Source: UBA4465 sp002292365
GTDB taxonomy: Bacteria; Bacteroidota; Bacteroidia; Cytophagales; Cyclobacteriaceae
Assembly: GCA_943788615.1 (NCBI GenBank)
Contig: CALSQY010000004.1
Span: 1 to 64,000 of the forward strand
Length of the DNA stretch: 64,000 nucleotides
Direction: 5' to 3'
Under the pieces are notes generated by a model. The model was not told where the DNA came from. It did no database searches and was given only the letters and a program-made list of their open reading frames with translations. The position numbers were made by a program, and so were the translations under genes. Below are positions 26,232 to 35,834 of the stretch, piece after piece; the stretch's first letter is position 1, and each line of letters begins with the position of its first letter.

Positions 26232-27245
26232 GTGTTTGTAAAGAAAAATATCTCATTGAAAAGTTACAATACCTTTGGTATTGATGCCAGAGCTCAGTTT
26301 TTACTTGAGATTGAAAATGATGAGCAATTAAGTGAGGCCTTTAAATCCTCTCAATTTAGGGCATTGCCGAAATTAGTATTAGGAGGGGGTTCTAATGTAT
26401 TGTTCACAAAGAATCAGCGGAAGGCGATCCTAAAAATCAATATCAGAGGGATCGAGGTATTGGATCAAAAAAATAATGACGTACGGGTAAAAGTCGGTGC
26501 AGGTGAGGCCTGGCATCAGTTTGTGCTCTGGTGCTTAGATCATGATTTTGGGGGTGTTGAAAATTTATCATTGATCCCAGGGACGGTCGGAGCTGCACCC
26601 ATTCAAAATATAGGAGCCTACGGTGTTGAGCTCAAAGATGTATTTGAATCATTGGAGGCCTATGAAATCAAGTCAGGAAAAATCAGATCGTTCAACAAAG
26701 AGCAATGTCAATTTGATTATCGACACAGTTTTTTCAAAGGGCGTGGAAAAGATCAATTTGTGATTACATCGGTTACTTTCATGTTAACTACCCGGCCCAT
26801 ATTTAATGTATCCTACGGAGGTATTCAACAAATGATAGATGAAAAAGAATTGGAATTAAATATTCGGAATATCAGTGAGTCCGTCATTCATATCCGACAA
26901 ACGAAACTCCCAGATCCTATCAAAATTGGAAATGCCGGTAGTTTTTTTAAAAATCCCATCATAGAAAAACCTTTGTACGATGCTTTGAGCTTAATTTATG
27001 AGGATTTACCCCATTATCCTGTAGATTTAGGAAGCATTAAGATACCTGCAGCTTGGCTTATTGAGCAATGTGGTTGGAAGGGTAAACGTATGGATCAAAT
27101 TGGCGTACATGAGCGTCAACCCTTGGTATTGGTGAACTATGGGGAGGGAAAGGGTAAAGAGATCTTGAAATTATCTGAACAAATTCAGGCATCAATTCAA
27201 AAAAAATTTGGGATTGAGCTGGCCAGAGAGGTAAATGTTTTTTAG
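26232..27245 (+). CDS. murB: UDP-N-acetylenolpyruvoylglucosamine reductase
   Basis: FAD enzyme making UDP-MurNAc in peptidoglycan synthesis. The family opening NISLKSYNTFGIDARA, the FAD motif VLGGGSNVLFTKN, LSLIPGTVGAAPIQNIGAYGVE, the YRHSFFKG site, and GNAGSFFKNP carrying the catalytic Ser are all present; C-terminal IEQCGWKGKRMDQIGVH marks the longer, E. coli-like type. The start must be the GTG at 26232, because an in-frame TAA lies just upstream at 26226-26228 and no ATG intervenes. 337 aa is the usual length for this type. The gene converges on the DUF5686 gene with six bases between stops. Confidence 0.95.
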   Translation: MFVKKNISLKSYNTFGIDARAQFLLEIENDEQLSEAFKSSQFRALPKLVLGGGSNVLFTKNQRKAILKINIRGIEVLDQKNNDVRVKVGAGEAWHQFVLWCLDHDFGGVENLSLIPGTVGAAPIQNIGAYGVELKDVFESLEAYEIKSGKIRSFNKEQCQFDYRHSFFKGRGKDQFVITSVTFMLTTRPIFNVSYGGIQQMIDEKELELNIRNISESVIHIRQTKLPDPIKIGNAGSFFKNPIIEKPLYDALSLIYEDLPHYPVDLGSIKIPAAWLIEQCGWKGKRMDQIGVHERQPLVLVNYGEGKGKEILKLSEQIQASIQKKFGIELAREVNVF

Positions 27246-27251
27246 ACTAAA

Positions 27252-29708
27252 TTAAAGAATGATTTGTGCAGAAACTTGTACGTGAAAAGGCTTGGCAGCG
27301 GGTAAGTCCAAGTAATTCATTCTGTGAAAGAAATCTATTCGAAAAAATTTAAATATATTTTCAACGCCATAACCTAATTCGATGTAAGGTATATTCGGAT
27401 GGAATGGATTGAGGTTTGCCAGATAGTCATCGTCATGAATGGTGGGATCATGTTCGATGAGGTTTTTTTCTTTTAGGTTTCCATAAAGGAGATTAGCATT
27501 GGCTACCAAACGCCATTTTAATTGCTTGATAAGTGGGATTTTATTCAAGACAAAACCCTCAAAGAAATGTCGATAACGAAGGCTTAGGTATTGATTTGAT
27601 GTAAATTCATTAAAATTCATGGTGTTGAAAGCAGCGGAGGTATAAAAAATCATCTCATTTCCCAAATGGTTTTTAAGCAGGGCATGGGGAACCGCACCAA
27701 AGATTTTACCTGCATCTAGTTCATAACGAGAAACACCCAATAGGCTGACGTTTATTTTTTGACACAGATAGAGGTTTAATTTATCATATCTGAAATCACC
27801 TAATGCCCAATGAAATCCTTTGGCATAAGTGAGTGCTATAATGGGCCATTTTGAAGAGCCAAAGGAGATTCGTCGGTTGTTGTCGATGATGATGATTTCA
27901 TCTTTTCCGTAACGTACGCTTAATTTGACCTCACTGGTATTGAAGGTTGATTGTAAATCATATCCATTACTTATGGTATCATATTGGTTTGTTCGCAGCT
28001 CTGCGCTGACCAAAAATCCTTTAAAAAAAGCACGTTGTAGGCTTAAGCTTTGATTATTGATAAGGTAGGGACTACGTAAAGTACCAAATCTACTGGCAGC
28101 TAGAAAAACATTGTTTTCTTGAAGATTCTCCATTTCTAGGCCTACTTGATCAATTTCACGTTGTACCGACAGACTTGCGGTCGTCCATTTGTTTCGATCA
28201 ATGATCCGGGTTACCGAGCCTCGATACTTAATATTTTGATCTTTAAAGCCGTAGGCCAAGTAACCTTGGAGTAACCATTTGTTGCTAAATTTGATATTGG
28301 TCTTGACCCCCATACCCATTCGCACGCCTTCGATGTCATTTATGTTAAAAAATCCAGGCCAAGGTCCAAAATCTATTTTACCAATGGGTAAATAACCTGA
28401 GCCTATAAACTTCAATCCTTCAGTGTAGCGCTTGATGATAGGGATGTTTTTTAAGGTATCTACCATCTTCAGCACTTCGATCTCTTCAATTGATAATGGA
28501 TCAGCCCGATTATTTTTCCAAAAAAGATCATCTCCTTTTTTAAAGTTGTTTGACAGTACCACGTTTTGAGTAAAAAAAGAGGAGGGTTTCGGAGCTCCAA
28601 CATAGAGACTGTCTACTGAGGTATAAAATTTAGCCAAAAGACCCGCGCTTTTAGGAGTAATTTGCCCTATTTTAATTTGAACCCGTGTTTTTATGGGAAT
28701 CATAGGACCAGAAGGGGTCGCTTTCAGTTCTTGTTGGATCTTGATGCGTTCTATAAAATTCAAATTCGCATCTTTCGAGATGGTCAAGTCAAGTTGTTGG
28801 AGCGCATAGTTTTGGCTATTTATCCATAGGGTGCCTGAAAAGGCTAAATCCTGCGTTCTTAGTGGATAAACTTTAAGGACATAGTGCTGTTCATTATCAA
28901 TGATCACAGAATCTAAAAGATCAAAATCATAAAAATTTTTCCAACCCTCTGCGATGGGCGAAACAAATTCTTTTTCTAGAATACTGATCCAGTTGGTATT
29001 GAAATTATATCCTTGAAAGGCAGAACCTGTTATTTGAGAAATAGTTGAACCATCAGTGATACCTACACCGCTTAAACGTATATTTTGTACGACTTCTTTC
29101 TTGAGTTCAGGGGAATTACGGTAATAATATTTGGATAAGGTCTCAGAAAAAAATATGGGCAATATTTTATCTCCCTCATCATTGGTAAGTTGCTTTATAG
29201 AATCCAAAGTTGAGGTAACTTTCTGCATCGATTTTCGATTTGAGAAGCTCTCAGAGATGTGATCGATATCAATTTCAATTTTCGTATAATTTTTGGTTTC
29301 GTAAGAAGTTAGCTGTCTTTTATCAAAGGAATTTTTAAAATTTGCGGCCTTTTCAATAATAGCAAAAGCGGGATTTTTACCTGCTTCAAAAATGAAACCT
29401 TCAAATTCAAAATCTGAAGGTTTGAGCTGAATATTTATGGTTTGATTATATTCTTGGGATAATTTCTTATTAAACGAATCGTAACCCAAATAGGTGACGT
29501 TCATACTATCGGCAATTACCGAACTTTTTATTTTATAATTGCCTTCAAAATCCGTCGAGGCACCCATCATTGTACCTTTTATAAGGACGGCTGCATAGGG
29601 AATAGGATCTCCTGTTTCTGTATCGGTAATTTTTCCTTGGATCACATATTGTGATGTCGCAGAGAAATTCAAGGAAGTAAGGAAAAGAAGCAAATACCAC
29701 TTAAGCAT
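27252..29708 (-). CDS. DUF5686 protein with carboxypeptidase-regulatory-like domain (outer membrane)
   Basis: 818-residue exported protein. After a signal peptide (LLLFLTSLNFSATSQ) comes a carboxypeptidase D-like regulatory domain (VIQGKITDTETGDPIPYAAV through NVTYLGYDS, about residues 21-85), then a long DUF5686 region with IEKAANFKNSF and numerous aromatic-ended strands that should form an outer-membrane barrel. The family is common in Bacteroidota, often in outer-membrane biogenesis or uptake contexts, without a defined activity. It is divergent from the two-component regulator genes to the right. Confidence 0.85.
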   Translation of the reverse strand: MLKWYLLLFLTSLNFSATSQYVIQGKITDTETGDPIPYAAVLIKGTMMGASTDFEGNYKIKSSVIADSMNVTYLGYDSFNKKLSQEYNQTINIQLKPSDFEFEGFIFEAGKNPAFAIIEKAANFKNSFDKRQLTSYETKNYTKIEIDIDHISESFSNRKSMQKVTSTLDSIKQLTNDEGDKILPIFFSETLSKYYYRNSPELKKEVVQNIRLSGVGITDGSTISQITGSAFQGYNFNTNWISILEKEFVSPIAEGWKNFYDFDLLDSVIIDNEQHYVLKVYPLRTQDLAFSGTLWINSQNYALQQLDLTISKDANLNFIERIKIQQELKATPSGPMIPIKTRVQIKIGQITPKSAGLLAKFYTSVDSLYVGAPKPSSFFTQNVVLSNNFKKGDDLFWKNNRADPLSIEEIEVLKMVDTLKNIPIIKRYTEGLKFIGSGYLPIGKIDFGPWPGFFNINDIEGVRMGMGVKTNIKFSNKWLLQGYLAYGFKDQNIKYRGSVTRIIDRNKWTTASLSVQREIDQVGLEMENLQENNVFLAASRFGTLRSPYLINNQSLSLQRAFFKGFLVSAELRTNQYDTISNGYDLQSTFNTSEVKLSVRYGKDEIIIIDNNRRISFGSSKWPIIALTYAKGFHWALGDFRYDKLNLYLCQKINVSLLGVSRYELDAGKIFGAVPHALLKNHLGNEMIFYTSAAFNTMNFNEFTSNQYLSLRYRHFFEGFVLNKIPLIKQLKWRLVANANLLYGNLKEKNLIEHDPTIHDDDYLANLNPFHPNIPYIELGYGVENIFKFFRIDFFHRMNYLDLPAAKPFHVQVSAQIIL

Positions 29709-29942
29709 GTTGTGATTTTCTGTTGGGAGCGTGATGGTTTAAAAAAAAATGTCTTTTAAGTAGATTTTTTGCTTTTCAAAGTTACTATAGATTCTATGGT
29801 TAAGAATCTAATTGATAATATAAATATAAGTTTGATTTTTTTACAATCGCTTACGAGATATGGCTTCTTTATTAAGAGGAGATTTTTGGACAAATTGGAC
29901 AAATTCAAATTCTCTTCAAAAAGAGAGGCTATATTTATATTT

Positions 29943-30620
29943 GTGAAAGTACTCATCGTTGAGGATAACGCAGCGCTTACCACCATCATTACCACTTATT
30001 TGGAGCGTTCAGGTTTTGTTTGCGAACAAGTTACTGACCTTAAGCAAGCGTTAGAGAAACTCTATGGATTTTCCTATGACATCGTCTTGCTAGATTTAAC
30101 ACTTCCAGATGGAGATGGGTTGACTTTGCTGGAGCAGCTTAAATCAAAATGGTCAGCTACGGGAGTACTCATCATGTCTGCTAAAAATGCCTTAGATGAT
30201 CGACTCAAGGGATTAGATATGGGAGCAGATGATTATTTGCCCAAACCCTTTCACATGGCGGAACTTAATTCCAGAATGAAAGCGATCTATAGAAGGAGAC
30301 ATCAAAAAGGGGCGATTAATTTAATTTTTAAAGAAATAATGATTAAAGTGGAGGCCAAAGAAGTGGAGGTTAATAATATTGTTTTAGATCTGACCAAAAA
30401 GGAATTTGAGTTACTAAGATATTTTATGGTAAATAAAAATAGATTATTGACCAAACAAGCTATTGCAGAGCATCTTTGGGGAGATTATATGGATATGGTA
30501 GATTCTTTTGATTTTGTCTATCAGCATATTAAAAATCTTAGAAAAAAAATAAAAGATGCGGGAGGTCAGGATTATATTTCAACGGTTTATGGTGGCGGTT
30601 ATAAAATGATGGAATCATGA
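29943..30620 (+). CDS. OmpR/PhoB-family response regulator
   Basis: Two-domain regulator, about 225 aa: receiver with acidic pocket VEDN, phospho-acceptor Asp51 in DIVLLDLTLPDGDG, switch Ser in MSAK, Lys101 in DDYLPKPF; then a winged-helix DNA-binding domain (LTKKEFELLRYFM, QHIKNLRKKIK, STVYGGGYKM). The start is placed at the GTG at 29943, giving MKVLIVEDN; the open frame extends upstream to an ATG at 29769 but those 58 codons are AT-driven and not conserved sequence. ATGA overlap with the kinase gene shows an operon. Probable targets are the DUF5686 gene (divergent) or the TonB-dependent receptor downstream. Confidence 0.9.
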   Translation: MKVLIVEDNAALTTIITTYLERSGFVCEQVTDLKQALEKLYGFSYDIVLLDLTLPDGDGLTLLEQLKSKWSATGVLIMSAKNALDDRLKGLDMGADDYLPKPFHMAELNSRMKAIYRRRHQKGAINLIFKEIMIKVEAKEVEVNNIVLDLTKKEFELLRYFMVNKNRLLTKQAIAEHLWGDYMDMVDSFDFVYQHIKNLRKKIKDAGGQDYISTVYGGGYKMMES

Positions 30621-31870
30621 ATTTAATTACACGTTTCACGCTCGCTTTTGTATTGGTGGCTGCCGTAGTCTTTATCGGGGGTGGATTCATTTCTTACCAG
30701 GTAGTAAAAAAGGAGATTCAATCAGAAGAAAAAAGATTTTTGAAATCCCGATACAAAAGATTACTTAAATATCTAGAAATGAGTCCACCTGCCAATGGGT
30801 TTACAAGGAATAAAACCATTCTTGAACCGGTAAACAAGGATGTATCCTTATATGGCCCCATATTTTCAGATACACTGGTTCAGCATGAGCATTTTGGTAA
30901 AATGGAAAATCAAATTAAGTTGGAATCTGTTGTGGAAATTGCTGGACAACGATATCACATTATCCAATTTGATTTAATTGTAGAGTCTGATGATATCATA
31001 AAGAGCGTCACAAAAAGTATGCTGATCACCTTTTTGATTTTACTTTTTTCGACCGTAATGATTGCTTTGTTCATTTCTTATTATATGCTGGCACCTTTTC
31101 GAATACTTTTAACTAATATCCAAAATTTTTCAATCACCCAAAAAGAACCTATTCAATTCACGATCAGTAAAGTCAAAGAATTCAATAAAATCAATCATTT
31201 TTTACTGGATATGACGAGCAAAATAATTTCCGATTATCAGTTGTTAAAAGAGTTTACGGAAAACTCTTCCCATGAATTTCAAACACCCATCGCCATTATT
31301 CAGGGGAAACTAGAGAATATGCTCGAAGAAAATAATTTAAGTCAAAGTCAAATGAACAGTCTGATCGAGATGCAAAGTACTTTGTCTCGGTTGAGTAAAA
31401 TGACCACTTCATTGTCATTATTGACTAAAATAGAAAATCATGAATTTAATAACACCGAAAAATTAAACCTTAGCGTGATACTGAGAGCGCTTTTAAAAGA
31501 ATACGAGGAGTTATTGATTTTGAAAAAAATCACGTTGAGCATGGACCTAGCTAAGGATATTGAGATTTCCGGTGATCGCGTACTGGTTCAAATTATGTTA
31601 ACCAATTTAATAAGCAATGCCATAAGGCATAACATTGAATCCGGGAAGATTAATTTGACACTGAGTGCAAATACTTTCATTATATGGAACTCAGGACTAC
31701 CAACTGATGTTAATCCATCAGACTTTTTTGAACGTTTCAAAAAATCAAATCAACATGGAAATTCTCTAGGCTTAGGACTTTCCATCGCACAAAAAATAGC
31801 AGAAAATTACAAGTACTGCATAAACTATCAAGTGGAAGATGATAGACATATATTAAAACTGAATTTCTAA
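30617..31870 (+). CDS. sensor histidine kinase
   Basis: Membrane kinase partner of the preceding regulator, overlapping it by four bases. 417 residues: TM1 (FTLAFVLVAAVVFIGGGFI), a short periplasmic sensor of about 110 residues, TM2 (ITFLILLFSTVMIALFISYYML), then the dimerisation/phospho-acceptor helix with His at about residue 219 in SSHEFQTPIAIIQGKLE, N-box NLISNAIRHN and G-box LGLGLSIAQKIAENY. It looks catalytically complete. The signal is unknown; the small periplasmic domain has no recognised fold. Confidence 0.92.
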   Translation: MNLITRFTLAFVLVAAVVFIGGGFISYQVVKKEIQSEEKRFLKSRYKRLLKYLEMSPPANGFTRNKTILEPVNKDVSLYGPIFSDTLVQHEHFGKMENQIKLESVVEIAGQRYHIIQFDLIVESDDIIKSVTKSMLITFLILLFSTVMIALFISYYMLAPFRILLTNIQNFSITQKEPIQFTISKVKEFNKINHFLLDMTSKIISDYQLLKEFTENSSHEFQTPIAIIQGKLENMLEENNLSQSQMNSLIEMQSTLSRLSKMTTSLSLLTKIENHEFNNTEKLNLSVILRALLKEYEELLILKKITLSMDLAKDIEISGDRVLVQIMLTNLISNAIRHNIESGKINLTLSANTFIIWNSGLPTDVNPSDFFERFKKSNQHGNSLGLGLSIAQKIAENYKYCINYQVEDDRHILKLNF

Positions 31871-31974
31871 GTACCCTTATTCTTTATCTTTTTTTTTATC
31901 AATACTTTTTGCCAAACGAGAGGCCTCAGAATTTTATCAGATTTCAATCTTAGACTTGTATTTTAATTATAAAA

Positions 31975-34449
31975 ATGAATAAAATGACAAACTATCTCTG
32001 CACCCTAATATTAATGATTTTCGGGTTCCAATTAATGGCTCAAAATCAGCTTGCACCCAAGATAAAAAAAGTCATTGCTGGTTTTATTATAGATGGAGAT
32101 ACACAAGAGGCTGTTGAGTTTGCCACTGTGAGTGTGTTTCAAACTTCGGATTCAAGTTTAGTTGGAGGAGCGCTTTCCGATCAAAAAGGGGGATTTGATC
32201 TTGAGCTGGCTCCAGGAGCATATGAATTGCAAATTCAGTTTTTAACTTATAAGTTTAAAACGATGCAGGTAACCATATCCAGCAATGATCCCAACAAAAT
32301 AAATCTAGGCAAATTGATTTTGGATCAAGATACCCAAGAGTTGGATGAAGTTGTGGTGCAGAGTGAAAGAACCCAAATGGAATTGCAGTTAGATAAGAAA
32401 GTCTACAATGTCGGGAAAGATTTAAGTAATCTCGGAGGTAGCGCTGCCGACATTTTAGATAATTTGCCCTCAGTAGCCGTCGACGTAGATGGCAATGTGG
32501 GTTTGCGAGGTAGTAACAATGTGAAGATACTCATTGATGGCAAGCCTTCAGGTCTGGTTGGGCTGTCCAGTTCAGATGCGCTGCGTCAGCTTCAAGGAAA
32601 TATAATTGAGCGCGTAGAAATCATTACTAATCCTTCGGCACGTTATGACGCTGAGGGTCAAGCGGGAATTATCAACATTATTTTAAAGAAAGAGCGAGCC
32701 AAAGGGCTAAATGGCAGTTTTTCTGTAAATACAGGTTATCCGGACAATCATGGGGGTTCGGTAAGTATTAATTTGCGTCGAAAATGGGTGAACTTATTTA
32801 CTAATTTCGGTGGGAGTTATCGCAATGCTCCAGGAACAGCTTTTTCCAACCAAAAATTTAATTATCCAGATACCAGCTACAGAACCAATGTCGACAGAGA
32901 CATGGCACGCGGGGGTCTAAATTACAGTTCGAGATTTGGTGCGGATTTTTTTATTAATAAATCAACCACATTGACCGCTTATTATCTTTTTCGTTTCTCG
33001 GATGAAGATAATTTCACTAAAATGACCTACAATGATTACGATCAGCTGGATAATTTCAGTCAATTACTGAGGGATGATCAGCAGGTGGAAGACGATCAGA
33101 ACTTAGAGTACGGTTTAAATTTAGAAAAGAACTTTCAACGTAAAGGTCATAAATTAACTTTGGACTTCCAGAGTCAAGACAACAGCGAAGTAGGAGGGTC
33201 CAGTGTAGTAGAGGACTTCAGAGGCATCGGAGAAACTGATTTTAAAACATCAGGTTACATGAGTTCGGGAAACTCCGAAGGTGAAAAAAGGATGATGTTT
33301 CAAACAGATTATTTTCATCCATTGGGTGATGTGGGTTCGTTTGAATTGGGTTCAAGATTGACCTTTAGGGAGATATTCAATAATTATATCGTTCAGAACA
33401 GTGATGATGGTAAGTTATATATAGAGAATACGGATTTATCTAATGATTTCAATTATGATGAAAACATCTATGCTTTTTATGCCATTTTCAACAATGAATT
33501 TGAGAAGTTATCTTATCAAATTGGGACCAGATATGAAATCAGTGATGTGAGTACAGAGTTGTTGAATACTAATCAGAAGAACAATCAAAATTATGCCAAT
33601 TTTTTTCCCAGTGCCTTTATTACCTATAATCTAGCCAACAAGCATAAATTACAAGCCAGTTACAGTCGGAGAATACAAAGGCCTCGTTTGTGGAGTTTAA
33701 ATCCCTTCTTTTCCATTTCTGATTCACGAAATTTTTGGGTAGGCAATCCCAACCTAAAACCTAGTTATGCAGATTCTTATGAGTTGGGATACTTACAAAA
33801 TTTTGATAAATCCTCATTTTATTTCGGGGCTTATCACCGTCACAGTACCAATATTGAACAACGGATCACTTCAGTTGTGGATACACTCGGCTTAAACAAT
33901 GTGACCATTACCAAACCGGAAAATTTGGGTTTGAGAAATTCTATGGGTATAGAAATGAATGGTTCTTTGGAGATCTCAAAATGGTGGAATTTAAATGGTA
34001 ATGCTAATTTTTTCTATTCCAATACAGAAGGAGCGTTGCTGGTTGAGAATGCCGCACCAGTAGTTTTAAGTGCTGAGGCTTACAGCTTTTCAACCAGATT
34101 AAGCAATAATTTAAAATTCAAGAAGCTATTTGATGCTCAGGTCAATTTGATGTACCGCGCACCTCAAAATACAACTCAAGGAAAGAGATTGTCAATGATG
34201 TCCCTAGACTTGGGCTTCTCCAAGGATGTATTGGACAAAAATGGGACCTTTTCCTTAAGCATTCGAGATTTATTTAATACCAGAAAATACAGAGGCATTA
34301 CCGATCTTGAAAATTATTATACCGAATATGAATATCAACGCCGCCGCCGGCAAGCCAATTTGTCTTTCACCTACAGACTAAATCAAAAGAAGAAGAGAGG
34401 TGGAAATCGTGGAGGAGGTTATGGAGGAGGTGATATGGAGGGTTATTAA
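31975..34449 (+). CDS. TonB-dependent receptor (outer-membrane beta-barrel family)
   Basis: 824-residue outer-membrane protein: signal peptide (LCTLILMIFGFQLMAQ), a carboxypeptidase-regulatory-like domain (AGFIIDGDTQEAVEFATVSVFQ), a plug domain (ILDNLPSVAVDVDGNVGLRGS, IEIITNPSARYDAEGQAGII) and a C-terminal barrel containing YSRRIQRPRLWSLNPF and the HxG-like end. The tail is Arg/Gly-rich (GGNRGGGYGGGDM). It lies 104 bases downstream of the two-component operon and may be its target. Substrate not predictable: no metal or glycan genes adjoin. Its stop overlaps the stop of the convergent deaminase gene. Confidence 0.9.
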   Translation: MNKMTNYLCTLILMIFGFQLMAQNQLAPKIKKVIAGFIIDGDTQEAVEFATVSVFQTSDSSLVGGALSDQKGGFDLELAPGAYELQIQFLTYKFKTMQVTISSNDPNKINLGKLILDQDTQELDEVVVQSERTQMELQLDKKVYNVGKDLSNLGGSAADILDNLPSVAVDVDGNVGLRGSNNVKILIDGKPSGLVGLSSSDALRQLQGNIIERVEIITNPSARYDAEGQAGIINIILKKERAKGLNGSFSVNTGYPDNHGGSVSINLRRKWVNLFTNFGGSYRNAPGTAFSNQKFNYPDTSYRTNVDRDMARGGLNYSSRFGADFFINKSTTLTAYYLFRFSDEDNFTKMTYNDYDQLDNFSQLLRDDQQVEDDQNLEYGLNLEKNFQRKGHKLTLDFQSQDNSEVGGSSVVEDFRGIGETDFKTSGYMSSGNSEGEKRMMFQTDYFHPLGDVGSFELGSRLTFREIFNNYIVQNSDDGKLYIENTDLSNDFNYDENIYAFYAIFNNEFEKLSYQIGTRYEISDVSTELLNTNQKNNQNYANFFPSAFITYNLANKHKLQASYSRRIQRPRLWSLNPFFSISDSRNFWVGNPNLKPSYADSYELGYLQNFDKSSFYFGAYHRHSTNIEQRITSVVDTLGLNNVTITKPENLGLRNSMGIEMNGSLEISKWWNLNGNANFFYSNTEGALLVENAAPVVLSAEAYSFSTRLSNNLKFKKLFDAQVNLMYRAPQNTTQGKRLSMMSLDLGFSKDVLDKNGTFSLSIRDLFNTRKYRGITDLENYYTEYEYQRRRRQANLSFTYRLNQKKKRGGNRGGGYGGGDMEGY

Positions 34450-34931
34450 ACCAAAGCATCTTGGACAGGGTTGATATCCCCTTTATAGGCTGCTACTTCT
34501 ACTCCAAATTGAAGAAGAAAATCAACGCCTTCGTCTTTGTCTATTCCCTTGTATGCGGCATAGGATTTGTAATAAATTACTTTTTTAACTCCCATGGTCA
34601 AAATAATTCGTGCGCAAGCCAGACAAGGGGATAAAGTAACGTATAAAGTGGCTCCTTCTACCGAGCTTTTGTTCTTAACAGCATAAAGTAAGGCATTTTG
34701 TTCAGCATGTATAGCCAAAGAGCAACCTCCTTTTGAATCACTTTTGCAACCACTTTCAGGCCATTTTTCATCGCAGTTGTGGGTGCCTGCTGGAGGTCCA
34801 TTGTAACCAATAGAAATGATTCGTGTGTCTTTGGTCAGTACTGCCCCTACATGTCGTTTGATACAATGTGATTTGCTTGCCAAATTGACTGCCAATTCCA
34901 TAAAGAGTTGATCAAACGATGTCTTTTCCAT
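34446..34931 (-). CDS. deoxycytidylate deaminase (dCMP/ComEB family)
   Basis: Zinc enzyme converting dCMP to dUMP for thymidylate synthesis. 161 residues with RHVGAVLTKDTRIISIGYNGPP, the zinc/catalytic HAEQNAL (His and Glu) and PCLACARIIL (two Cys ligands), plus the additional Cys-rich segment around CDEKWPESGCKSDSKGGC that is common in the dCMP deaminase family. Single minus-strand gene that converges on the TonB receptor gene with a four-base overlap of stop codons. Confidence 0.92.
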   Translation of the reverse strand: MEKTSFDQLFMELAVNLASKSHCIKRHVGAVLTKDTRIISIGYNGPPAGTHNCDEKWPESGCKSDSKGGCSLAIHAEQNALLYAVKNKSSVEGATLYVTLSPCLACARIILTMGVKKVIYYKSYAAYKGIDKDEGVDFLLQFGVEVAAYKGDINPVQDALV

Positions 34932-35000
34932 TGAGAGTGCGGGGAGTAGCTATGAATGTGCTTGCAAAAGGATGATGAAATATGTAAGCAAGGTATATTA

Positions 35001-35035
35001 AAAGAGATCCTAGGCTATACTCTCGGGATCTCTTT
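35001..35035 (-). terminator. terminator of the suf-bacilliredoxin operon
   Basis: Perfect 10-bp inverted repeat (35001-35010 with 35026-35035), 15-base loop, followed on the minus strand by TTTTAATAT. It lies 16 bases past the bacilliredoxin stop. Confidence 0.75.
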
Positions 35036-35050
35036 GAAAAGCAGTTTATC

Positions 35051-35467
35051 CTAGCAAAATTCTTCGTAAACCTGCTCTAAATGTTCTGCAATCATTTTCG
35101 CAGGTCTTCCTTCGATATGGTGTCGTTCGATCATATGTACTAATTCGCCATCTTTAAACAAGGCAATAGCTGGAGACGAGGGTGGGTAGGGAAGGGTATA
35201 CTCTCTCATTTTAGCAACCGCTTCAATATCAGCACCGGCAAATACGGTAGTGAGTTCTGCTGGTTTCTTGGGGCTGTTATCAAGTGACATGGCTACACCG
35301 GGTCTGGCGGCGCCGGCTGCACAACCACACACAGAGTTAATCATCACCAAGGAAGTGCCTTTATGTTCTTTCATAAACGCATCTACGGCCTCAGCCGTTT
35401 TTAACTCATTAAAGCCGATACTAGTAAGTTCTTCGCGCATGGGCGCTACTAAATGTTCTGGATACAT
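35051..35467 (-). CDS. BrxA/BrxB-family bacilliredoxin
   Basis: Thioredoxin-fold protein of 138 residues with the family's CGC redox motif in INSVCGCAAGAARPG and the opening MYPEHLVAPMREELTSIG. Characterised bacilliredoxins remove bacillithiol from S-thiolated proteins in Firmicutes. A further Cys is the C-terminal residue. The gene is the last of the suf run, 22 bases after the DUF59 gene, so a thiol-repair role linked to Fe-S assembly is an attractive inference. Family assignment is strong; which low-molecular-weight thiol is used here is not shown by the sequence. Confidence 0.88.
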   Translation of the reverse strand: MYPEHLVAPMREELTSIGFNELKTAEAVDAFMKEHKGTSLVMINSVCGCAAGAARPGVAMSLDNSPKKPAELTTVFAGADIEAVAKMREYTLPYPPSSPAIALFKDGELVHMIERHHIEGRPAKMIAEHLEQVYEEFC

Positions 35468-35489
35468 ATTATTCTCAGTTTATATTGAT

Positions 35490-35834
35490 TTACAAAAATC
35501 CTAATTCAAGTTGTGCCGCCTCGGACATCATCTCTGCAACGTAAGGAGGTTCAAAAGTTACCTCAACATTGACATCATTAACTTCTTCTAATTCTTTTAT
35601 TCTCATTTCAATTTCTCCAGGAATTTCTTCTGCGCTCGGGCATGCCGGGGAAGTTAAAGTCATGAGGACATGGATATTATTTATGGGAAAAATATTAATT
35701 TCATAGATCAATCCTAATTCGTAGACATCCACAGGAATTTCAGGGTCATATACCAATTTGATGGCATCAACTATTTTTTCTTTAAGAGCATTTTTCGCAT
35801 CTGTATTCTCTTTTTTATTCAAAGCTTCACTCAT
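35490..35834 (-). CDS. DUF59/MIP18-family Fe-S maturation protein (SufT-like)
   Basis: 114-residue single-domain DUF59 protein: IKLVYDPEIPVDVYELGLIYEI, MTLTSPACPSAEEIPGEIE with the conserved Cys, and VTFEPPYVAEMMSEAAQLELG at the end. Members such as SufT and PaaD help deliver or mature Fe-S clusters. It overlaps sufE by four bases and sits in the suf operon, the usual place for this protein in Bacteroidota. Confidence 0.9.
   Translation of the reverse strand: MSEALNKKENTDAKNALKEKIVDAIKLVYDPEIPVDVYELGLIYEINIFPINNIHVLMTLTSPACPSAEEIPGEIEMRIKELEEVNDVNVEVTFEPPYVAEMMSEAAQLELGFL

Noticed and set aside
29769..29942. 58-codon N-terminal extension of the response regulator
   Set aside because: Receiver domains begin with MKVLIVEDN here; the extension is AT-driven and not conserved sequence, and a GTG start fits the family length.
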